From positions 1-13,862 of the forward strand of contig CAYJPM010000027.1 in NCBI GenBank assembly GCA_964372145.1: 13,862 nt of DNA, read 5' to 3'. Below, piece by piece: positions 7,237-12,855 of the stretch (its first letter is position 1; the number at the start of each line of letters is the position of its first letter). The notes under the pieces were generated by a model, which saw only the letters and a program-made list of their open reading frames with translations, was not told the origin of the DNA and searched no databases. Position numbers and translations under genes: made by a program. The stretch comes from CAKOSP01 sp964372145 (lineage in GTDB: Bacteria > Bacillota_I > Bacilli_A > RF39 > UBA660).

Positions 7237-7993
7237 TTATAAGAATAAATTTACTTTAATATTATTTATAATTGTAGTTTTTGTTTTCATTATAGGGGGA
7301 TTTATATTTATGAAATATATGATAAATATGAATAATAATGAACCTAATGATGATTCTAATAATGATTCAATAACTGAAGTAATTGATATAAGGATAGATA
7401 AGGATAAAGATTATATATATTTTGAAGAAACTGATCATCTGTTAGAAGATTTTCAAATAATATATGCTGATGTATATTTTAATTTTACTGGATATGATGA
7501 TATTCAAGATAATATTAATGCTGAATTAGCAGAATTAGAAAAAACATTAAAGTATGAAGTGGATGTTGAGATACCAGAAGATGTAGAACTTGAAAAAAAT
7601 TCTTTAGGTATATATAGTGCATCATATAAAATATTTGATGTTATTGTTTATGAAAATTATTTAACACTTGTTGAAAAAGATATAAGTTATGATATTGTTA
7701 ATATTTTAACTCCATTGGATATAAAAAATTATGTATTTGATAAAAATACTGGTATGATGATTGAAGAAAGTAGTATTCTTGCTAATTTTAATATAACAAT
7801 AGATGAAATTAAAGTTAAAGTTCAAGATAAACTCAACACTTTAAATTATGGCGTAGAGCCAGTAATTGAAGTTGAAAATACAATTAATAATTTTAATTAC
7901 GTATTATATGTAAATAAATTAGGAAAATTAGAAATAGAATATATTGTACAGTCGACAACTGGTGATTATTATGATACACTAGTTATTAATTAA
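7229..7993 (+). CDS. Membrane-anchored protein, possible RsiV/PdaC-type (DUF4163/DUF3298-like) ectodomain
   Basis: This 254-residue protein has one membrane helix at about 8-30, a low-complexity Asn/Asp-rich linker (34-48), and an acidic soluble domain, probably extracellular. The soluble part shows an N-terminal block with INAELAELEK (96-105), then YENYLTLVEKD (141-151), then KNYVFDKNTGMMIEESSIL (166-184). The pattern 'strand, FD-x-x-TG, helix' resembles the RsiV/PdaC-type domains found in anti-sigma factors and deacetylase N-termini. I recall this from family knowledge and could not test it; the match is tentative. The ATG at 7229 overlaps the stop of the preceding gene (ATGGATAA), with AGGTGA at 7218-7223, so the two are probably translated together and may act together in the envelope. 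frr follows after 13 bases. Confidence 0.85.
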   Translation: MDNYKNKFTLILFIIVVFVFIIGGFIFMKYMINMNNNEPNDDSNNDSITEVIDIRIDKDKDYIYFEETDHLLEDFQIIYADVYFNFTGYDDIQDNINAELAELEKTLKYEVDVEIPEDVELEKNSLGIYSASYKIFDVIVYENYLTLVEKDISYDIVNILTPLDIKNYVFDKNTGMMIEESSILANFNITIDEIKVKVQDKLNTLNYGVEPVIEVENTINNFNYVLYVNKLGKLEIEYIVQSTTGDYYDTLVIN

Positions 7994-8006
7994 AGGAGAG
8001 ATATAA

Positions 8007-8537
8007 ATGAATAACGCTGAAGAAAGAATGAAAAAAGCGATTGAAAATTTAAAAGAAAAATTGAATACAATTAGAGCAGGTAGAGCTAATCCATCTATGT
8101 TAAATGGAATTATGGTAGTTTGTTATGGTAGTCCAACACCACTTCAAAGTGTTGCGACGATAACTGTTCCAGAAGCTAAGAGTTTATTTATTAAACCTTA
8201 TGACAGATCTATTGTTAAAGATATAGAAAGAGCTATTAATGAAGCTAACTTAGGTATAGCGCCTAGCAATAATGGGGAAACAGTTATTTTAAAAGTTCCT
8301 GACTTAACAGAAGATAGAAGAAGAGAATATGTTAAAATGGCTAAATCTCTTGGTGAAGAAGGTAAAGTTGCTTTAAGAAATGTTAGACAAGATGTGAAGG
8401 ATGCTATTTTAAAAGAAGAAAATCCAGAAGATGTTGAAAAATCTTTATTAAACGATTTACAAGATTTAATAAATAAATATAATAAAATAGTAGATGAAGA
8501 AATTACAATTAAAGAAAAAGAACTTATGAGTGTTTAA
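8007..8537 (+). CDS. frr: Ribosome recycling factor
   Basis: RRF works with EF-G to split the post-termination ribosome and release mRNA and tRNA. The 176 residues show the family signatures: AEERMKKAIENLK (4-16), IRAGRANPS (22-30) in the long helical domain, the small beta domain (about 31-103) with VPEAKSLFIKPYDRS and LGIAPSNNGETVIL, and the return helices with LTEDRRREYVKMAK (100-113). It is slightly shorter than the usual ~185 residues, mostly at the N-terminus. An in-frame TAA immediately before the ATG fixes the start, so the shortness is real. The Shine-Dalgarno AAAGGAGAG overlaps the upstream stop. pyrH, the usual neighbour in Bacteria, is not present here. The stop codon lies in a terminator hairpin. 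Confidence 0.96.
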   Translation: MNNAEERMKKAIENLKEKLNTIRAGRANPSMLNGIMVVCYGSPTPLQSVATITVPEAKSLFIKPYDRSIVKDIERAINEANLGIAPSNNGETVILKVPDLTEDRRREYVKMAKSLGEEGKVALRNVRQDVKDAILKEENPEDVEKSLLNDLQDLINKYNKIVDEEITIKEKELMSV

Positions 8538-8547
8538 GTTCTTTTTT
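8515..8547 (+). terminator. Strong Rho-independent terminator of the frr unit
   Basis: AAAAAGAACTT (8515-8525) is perfectly complementary to AAGTTCTTTTT (8536-8546), an 11-base-pair stem around a ten-base loop, followed by a T-rich tail. The frr stop codon (8535-8537) lies at the loop-stem junction, so the last codons of frr form the left arm. Confidence 0.88.
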
Positions 8548-8560
8548 ATTTTTATAAGTA

Positions 8561-8569
8561 TGGTATAAT
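8561..8569 (+). promoter_or_regulatory. Extended -10 promoter for fmt
   Basis: TGGTATAAT is an extended -10 element (TGn plus perfect TATAAT). It lies 14 bases after the frr terminator T tract. Only T-rich sequence sits at the -35 place. Transcription would start near 8576, leaving a leader of about 26 bases before fmt. Confidence 0.65.
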
Positions 8570-8601
8570 ATTTGTATGATGTTGATTGCGAGGTATTTAT
8601 A

Positions 8602-9531
8602 ATGAATAATTTAAAAGTGGTATTTATGGGCACACCTAATTTTAGTGTGCCTGCACTTAAAATGTTAATAGAGAAAACAAATGTAGTTTTAGTTGTGTGC
8701 CAACCTGATAAAATTGTTGGGCGAAAAAAAGAACTTAGTATGCCAATTACTAAACAGATAGCTCTTGAAAATAATATAGAAGTGTTTCAACCTATCAGAG
8801 TGAGAAATGATTATCAAAAGATAGTGGATTTAAATCCGGACATAATCATTACTGCTGCTTATGGGCAAATTATTCCTAAAGAGTTAATTGATGCTCCTAA
8901 ATTTGGATGTATTAATATTCATGGTTCTTTGCTTCCAAAATACAGAGGCGCTGCACCAATTCAATGGAGTATTATTAATGGTGATAATAAAACTGGTATA
9001 ACACTTATGTATATGGATGAAAAAATGGATACTGGTAACATAATAGCTATGGATGATTTAATCATTGATAAAAATGATAATTATCATACTTTATATGACA
9101 AACTTAGTGTATTGGGTAAAGAATTATTAGAAGATAATTTAAATTCAATTGTTGAAGGTACTAATGAGTCGATTAAACAAAATGATGACGACGCTACTTA
9201 TGCAAGGATGTTAACTCGAGATGATGAATTAATTAATTTTGAAGAAGATGGTAGGGATATATATAATAAAATTCGTGGAGTATATCCAAATGCTTATACT
9301 ATATTAAATGGTGAAATTATAAAGTTAATTAAAGTTAAATTTGAAGAAAATAATAATAGTCAAATAAATAAAGTTAAAATAATTGATAAAAATAATTTAG
9401 GTATTGGTGTTAAAGGTGGTATTATATATTTAGAAATTATAAAACCTTTTGGTAAAAAAGAAATGGATATTAAAAGTTTTATAAATGGTATAGATAAAGA
9501 AAAATATAAGGATATGGAATTGGGGAATTAG
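8602..9531 (+). CDS. fmt: Methionyl-tRNA formyltransferase
   Basis: Fmt formylates the amino group of Met-tRNAi using 10-formyl-tetrahydrofolate, making the bacterial initiator. The 309 residues begin KVVFMGTPNFSVPAL, the normal start of the formyltransferase Rossmann domain. Catalytic residues N105 and H107 (INIHGS), the folate loop SLLPKYRGAAPI (109-120) and D143 in MDTG are all present. A C-terminal domain (about 205-309) follows, including MLTRDDELINF and the IRGVYPNAYT block. An in-frame TTG at 8572 would add ten residues, but it lies at the expected transcription start and has no ribosome site. The ATG at 8602 has GAGGT at 8590-8594 and the correct family N-terminus. Peptide deformylase (def), the common partner, is not adjacent. 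The next gene starts after a one-base gap. Confidence 0.96.
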   Translation: MNNLKVVFMGTPNFSVPALKMLIEKTNVVLVVCQPDKIVGRKKELSMPITKQIALENNIEVFQPIRVRNDYQKIVDLNPDIIITAAYGQIIPKELIDAPKFGCINIHGSLLPKYRGAAPIQWSIINGDNKTGITLMYMDEKMDTGNIIAMDDLIIDKNDNYHTLYDKLSVLGKELLEDNLNSIVEGTNESIKQNDDDATYARMLTRDDELINFEEDGRDIYNKIRGVYPNAYTILNGEIIKLIKVKFEENNNSQINKVKIIDKNNLGIGVKGGIIYLEIIKPFGKKEMDIKSFINGIDKEKYKDMELGN

Positions 9532-9532
9532 T

Positions 9533-10135
9533 ATGGAATTTAAAAAGGTAATAAAGGAAATGTGGAAAACTCCAAGAGGAAAAGCTATTGTTAAGTTATG
9601 TGCTTGGATGTTATTTTTTTTAGTGTTATTCCTTTTAATGTTTGTTGTTAATTTATTTAATGCTGATGAATATAGTGATAATGTATCAAATGATGAAAAT
9701 GTAGTTAGTGATGAAAGTAATCAAAATTATATTGAAGCTCTTAATGATATATTAACTATAAATTATAGTTATGTTTATGAAGTTGTGTCTGTAGATGAAA
9801 CTTATACATATATAGGTAATGTAGTTAATGGATTAGATACGGGAAGTAAATTAAATAATGATTTAGTTGTAAATTATGTTATTGAAAATGATATAACATA
9901 TATAATTGAAGGTGAAAATAAAATCAATTATAATATATATGAAAATTTAAATTCTACTTTTTTAAATTTAGAATCAATATACAATGTTATAATTAATAAT
10001 GAATATACTGTTTTAAATGATGTATATACTTATTTTGTTGATGATGTTAAATATGAAATATATTATTATGAAGATGTAATTTCTAAAATAATTATATATT
10101 CTGATTACACATATAATTTAAAATTAACATATTAG
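9533..10135 (+). CDS. Membrane-anchored orphan protein
   Basis: I do not recognise this 200-residue protein. It has a basic cytoplasmic N-terminus (1-18), one strongly hydrophobic helix at about 22-42, an acidic Asn/Asp/Ser linker (44-64) and an ectodomain dominated by Tyr, Asn, Val and Ile, predicted as mostly beta strand (75-200). There is no lipobox, and the only cysteine is C23 inside the helix. Its plan matches the two anchored proteins encoded at 6631 and 7229, but I see no shared motif. GGGG at 9522-9525, at the end of fmt, serves as the ribosome site, and the one-base gap to fmt suggests coupled translation. Very high AT content may exaggerate the Asn/Tyr/Ile composition. The gene is probably real because it fills the whole space between two good ribosome sites; its function is unknown. 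Confidence 0.78.
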   Translation: MEFKKVIKEMWKTPRGKAIVKLCAWMLFFLVLFLLMFVVNLFNADEYSDNVSNDENVVSDESNQNYIEALNDILTINYSYVYEVVSVDETYTYIGNVVNGLDTGSKLNNDLVVNYVIENDITYIIEGENKINYNIYENLNSTFLNLESIYNVIINNEYTVLNDVYTYFVDDVKYEIYYYEDVISKIIIYSDYTYNLKLTY

Positions 10136-10160
10136 CTTATAATTTTATAGGAGGGGTTTT

Positions 10161-11201
10161 ATGTATTTAAATAAGAATTATTACGATTTATTACGTCAAT
10201 ATAGTGATAAATTTAAAAGAACTAATAATATGAAAGATGAGTGCTGTTATTTAGAACTTCTGTGTTTTGATTTTAAAAACCGCGATGAAGTTATGTTATA
10301 TTTAGAAGAAAAATTATATCAGTATTTGAAAGTATTGTTTGAAAATGGTGTTTATACTGATGAATTAAAATCATATGTAAGATGTAATTCAAAATATTTG
10401 TTGATTTTAATAAAACTTTATTTGGTTAATGGAAAAAATAATGATTTGATAGAGAAAATGTTGTATGATATTATACCTTATGATAAACATGGAAAAACTC
10501 TCTTGATGGATTATTATATTAAATATTCTATGTTAGATAGTGGAAGAAGTTTTTATAAAGATAATCATGATAATGATTTAGCTTCTTATTTAGCTAATTT
10601 AGAATCATATTTTCATAATTATAAAGAATCAAAGCACATAATAAATTTTGAAATAAGTGATATTGCTACTAGAAATAAGGCTTTGTTACATTATTATTTA
10701 GTTACACTTGATTATTCTAATTTAAAAAGAATGTTAGATAGTAATATTATATACATTGGTAATGATGTTAGAAGTCAGTATAAAAATATATATAATATAA
10801 TTAGCAATGCATCACCATCTGAAAAGTTAGTTAAGCAATTGTATTTTAAATATGATGAAGATTTAGTACTTGAACATGTGAAAAAACATTTTAAATCTAA
10901 TTTTAAAAGTGAGATCCATTCTATATTTAATTCTAGTTTTGATTTAAATGAAGAATTTACAAAATTGCAAACTAGTATGAATGATAGACATCCTTATGAT
11001 GTTAATTCAGTGAAAAAATATTTTGTAGAATATGATCATATTATAGGCGATGTTAATGGCGTTGAAACTAATTCAATTGTTATATGTACTACAATAAATG
11101 AAGATAAGATTGTTAATTTATACCCTGTTAAATCACCATATTTATTTGTGTCTACAAATGTTGACAAAGCAGTAAAAAGTCTTAAAAGAAAATATAATTA
11201 A
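10161..11201 (+). CDS. Soluble orphan protein, helical N-terminal part with beta-rich C-terminal domain
   Basis: I do not recognise this 346-residue protein. No signal peptide or membrane helix is visible. Residues 1-270 read as successive helices with regular Leu/Tyr/Lys spacing, possibly a TPR-like or other helical-repeat array, although I cannot align clear repeat units. Residues 283-332 form a different, beta-type block with KKYFVEYDHIIGDVNG, SIVICTTI and KIVNLYPV, ending in a short basic helix. This block looks like a compact domain and is the best handle for homology search. AGGAGGGG at 10149-10156 gives a strong start at 10161, 25 bases after the preceding gene; a TATAAT at 10138-10143 has no -35 partner. 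It lies directly upstream of the heat-shock operon but is separated from it by a terminator. Confidence 0.82.
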   Translation: MYLNKNYYDLLRQYSDKFKRTNNMKDECCYLELLCFDFKNRDEVMLYLEEKLYQYLKVLFENGVYTDELKSYVRCNSKYLLILIKLYLVNGKNNDLIEKMLYDIIPYDKHGKTLLMDYYIKYSMLDSGRSFYKDNHDNDLASYLANLESYFHNYKESKHIINFEISDIATRNKALLHYYLVTLDYSNLKRMLDSNIIYIGNDVRSQYKNIYNIISNASPSEKLVKQLYFKYDEDLVLEHVKKHFKSNFKSEIHSIFNSSFDLNEEFTKLQTSMNDRHPYDVNSVKKYFVEYDHIIGDVNGVETNSIVICTTINEDKIVNLYPVKSPYLFVSTNVDKAVKSLKRKYN

Positions 11202-11215
11202 TGTTATATTTTTTT
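11189..11215 (+). terminator. AT-only Rho-independent terminator before hrcA
   Basis: AAAATATAA (11189-11197) can pair with TTATATTTT (11204-11212) around the loop TTAATG, and a run of seven T's ends at 11215. The stem has no G-C pair, so it is weaker than the frr terminator. The stop codon of the upstream gene (11199-11201) lies in the loop. Confidence 0.6.
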
Positions 11216-11236
11216 ATTTGTGAAAACTTTATGAAT

Positions 11237-11264
11237 TTAGCAGTATCATATTGACAAGTGCTAA
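11237..11264 (+). promoter_or_regulatory. Degenerate second CIRCE-like inverted repeat over the -35
   Basis: TTAGCAGTA (11237-11245) and AAGTGCTAA (11256-11264) match the CIRCE arms TTAGCACTC/GAGTGCTAA at 7 of 9 and 8 of 9 positions. The gap is 10 bases instead of 9. The right arm starts on the last base of the -35 box. A HrcA dimer bound here would block RNA polymerase, but the extra base may weaken binding. Confidence 0.45.
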
Positions 11265-11279
11265 GCATAATATTATAAT
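11251..11279 (+). promoter_or_regulatory. Consensus sigma-A promoter of the hrcA-grpE-dnaK operon
   Basis: TTGACA (11251-11256) and TATAAT (11274-11279) are both perfect and separated by the optimal 17 bases. Transcription should start near 11286, inside the CIRCE element. A promoter this strong fits a heat-shock operon held down by a repressor. Confidence 0.92.
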
Positions 11280-11283
11280 AAGA

Positions 11284-11310
11284 TTAGCACTAAAGTTAAA
11301 AGAGTGCTAA
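11284..11310 (+). promoter_or_regulatory. CIRCE operator for HrcA
   Basis: TTAGCACTA, nine bases, then GAGTGCTAA: this matches the CIRCE consensus TTAGCACTC-N9-GAGTGCTAA at 17 of 18 arm positions, with only the ninth base changed (C to A). It lies at the predicted transcription start, so it also sits in the leader, where it could form a hairpin. The right arm runs into the hrcA Shine-Dalgarno (AAAGGTGGTGAT, from 11309). HrcA, encoded immediately downstream, should repress its own operon here and release it on heat shock. Confidence 0.95.
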
Positions 11311-11323
11311 AGGTGGTGATTAC

Positions 11324-12328
11324 ATGGATAAAAGACAAGAAGAACTACTTAAAGAAATTGTAGAAAGTTACATTAAAACGGTTAAACCTGTAGGTTCAAA
11401 GAGTTTATGTAATAAACTTAAGTTATCTTCAGCAACTATTCGAAACGAAATGAAAAGTTTAGAGTCATTAGGTTATATAGAAAAAAATCATATATCTAGT
11501 GGTAGAATACCAAGTGAAGATGGGTACAGATATTACGTAGAATATTTAATGGAACCTGAAAATTTAACTGGAAAAGATGTTTTGAAATTACAAAAAATAT
11601 TTTCAAATAAAGAACTTGTAATTAGTGATACAATAACTAAATGTATGGAAATTATTAGTGATTTAACTAATTACGCTAGTGTTGTTTTAGGAAAAACTGC
11701 ATCTGATAACTTACTTCAAAAAGTTGATATTATTAAACTTAATGATAATCAAATAGTAGCGCTTGTTTGTACGGATAAGGGAATAGTGGAGAATAAAAAA
11801 TTTACACTACCGGATGGTACGAATATGAATGAAATCATAAAAACAAGTGATATTATAAATAAATTCTTAATAGGAACTCCGATTAATTCGGTTAGTGAAA
11901 GATTAGAGTTTGAAATCAAACCTATGATTATTAAAGAAATAAATCAATATGAAGCTGTATATAATATATTTTATAATGCTTTTAATGATTTTGTTAATAA
12001 TAATTCTAATATTCATGTAGCTGGTAAATCTAAAATACTTAGTCAACCAGAATACCAAGATGTAAATGAAATTAAACAAATAGCTAGTAAATTAGATGAT
12101 ATATCACTTATAAAAAATATAGAAGAAAAAACAAGTGATAATGATATAAAAATCTATATAGGTAATGAGAACACAGTTGACCCGAATCTAACGGTTGTAA
12201 AGAAACATTATAAAGCCGGAGGAGAAGAAGGAACAATCGCTGTAATAGGACCTAAAAGAATGGATTATAAAAAGATAGTTAGTTTACTTAAATATGTAGA
12301 TGATTCGCTGGAAAGAAAGGAAGATTAA
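11324..12328 (+). CDS. hrcA: Heat-inducible transcription repressor HrcA
   Basis: HrcA binds CIRCE operators and represses class I heat-shock genes; in B. subtilis its activity depends on GroEL. The 334 residues contain the N-terminal winged helix (about 1-75): RQEELLKEIVESYI, KPVGSKSLCNKLKLSSATIRNEM split by the turn, and the wing SSGRIPSEDGYRYYV (58-72). The middle and C-terminal parts form the dimerisation/GAF-like region, ending with the family block GTIAVIGPKRMDY (303-315) and a final helix. AAAGGTGGTGAT just upstream fixes the ATG at 11324. The gene is first in the operon behind its own operator, so it is autoregulated. The stop codon is followed after one base by the TTG start of grpE. 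The length is normal for the family. Confidence 0.96.
   Translation: MDKRQEELLKEIVESYIKTVKPVGSKSLCNKLKLSSATIRNEMKSLESLGYIEKNHISSGRIPSEDGYRYYVEYLMEPENLTGKDVLKLQKIFSNKELVISDTITKCMEIISDLTNYASVVLGKTASDNLLQKVDIIKLNDNQIVALVCTDKGIVENKKFTLPDGTNMNEIIKTSDIINKFLIGTPINSVSERLEFEIKPMIIKEINQYEAVYNIFYNAFNDFVNNNSNIHVAGKSKILSQPEYQDVNEIKQIASKLDDISLIKNIEEKTSDNDIKIYIGNENTVDPNLTVVKKHYKAGGEEGTIAVIGPKRMDYKKIVSLLKYVDDSLERKED
12316..12323 (+). promoter_or_regulatory. Shine-Dalgarno site selecting a TTG start for grpE
   Basis: AAAGGAAG ends six bases before TTG at 12330. The alternative in-frame ATG at 12300 has no ribosome site, and it would make a ten-residue extension overlapping hrcA. The TTG start is therefore preferred. 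Confidence 0.65.
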
Positions 12329-12329
12329 C

Positions 12330-12830
12330 TTGGAAGAAGAAAAAAAAGTAAAAAAAGAGAAGGCAAGTAAACCTAAGAAAAATGTGGAACTTGATAATCT
12401 TAAAAATGAATATAATTCATTAAATGAGAAGTTTTTAAGAACACTTGCAGAAATGCAAAATGTTAAAAGAAGAAGTGATGAAGAAATATCTAGAATAAGA
12501 AGATATGAAAGTGAAGATTTAATAGTTAAACTTTTAGATATTGTAGATGATTTTGAAAGAGCTATATCTGTTAATACTGAAAGTACTGAAATTAAAAAGT
12601 ATTTAGATGGTTTTGAAATGATATATGCTGCACTTATTAGTATATTAAATGCTAAGAATGTTGAAGAAATTAAATGCCTTAATGAAGAATATGATCCAGA
12701 AATTGCTCAAGCAGTTCTTACTGAAAAAAAAGATGATGTACTATCTGGTGTAGTGTTAGATGTTCTTCAAAAAGGATATAAATATAACGGTAAAGTTATA
12801 AGACCCGCTATGGTTAAAGTTAGCGAATAA
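12330..12830 (+). CDS. grpE: Nucleotide exchange factor GrpE
   Basis: GrpE releases ADP from DnaK and so drives its chaperone cycle. With the TTG start the protein has 166 residues: a charged Lys/Glu N-terminus (1-20), the long dimerising coiled coil (about 20-65, including EKFLRTLAEMQNVKRR), the helical core LLDIVDDFERAI (68-79), and the C-terminal beta wing with EEYDPEIAQAV (119-129) and VLQKGYKYNGKVIRPAMVKV (145-164). These are standard GrpE landmarks, although the usual HEAV sequence is AQAV here. A start at ATG 12300 would add ten residues that do not look like GrpE and lacks a ribosome site. Position between hrcA and dnaK is the classical Firmicutes order, and expression should follow the CIRCE promoter. 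A TTG start may keep GrpE below DnaK levels. Confidence 0.95.
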   Translation: MEEEKKVKKEKASKPKKNVELDNLKNEYNSLNEKFLRTLAEMQNVKRRSDEEISRIRRYESEDLIVKLLDIVDDFERAISVNTESTEIKKYLDGFEMIYAALISILNAKNVEEIKCLNEEYDPEIAQAVLTEKKDDVLSGVVLDVLQKGYKYNGKVIRPAMVKVSE

Positions 12831-12855
12831 TAAAAGAAAGAGAGAAAAATAAAAT

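Noticed and set aside
8572..8601. TTG at 8572 as start of fmt
   Set aside because: It falls at the predicted transcription start, has no ribosome site and adds ten residues absent from the family. ATG at 8602 has GAGGT and the normal N-terminus.
10138..10143. TATAAT as a promoter for the 10161 gene
   Set aside because: No -35 lies at an acceptable distance and there is no TGn extension. The box is only 18 bases from the ATG, where the Shine-Dalgarno also has to fit. Such boxes are common by chance in this base composition.
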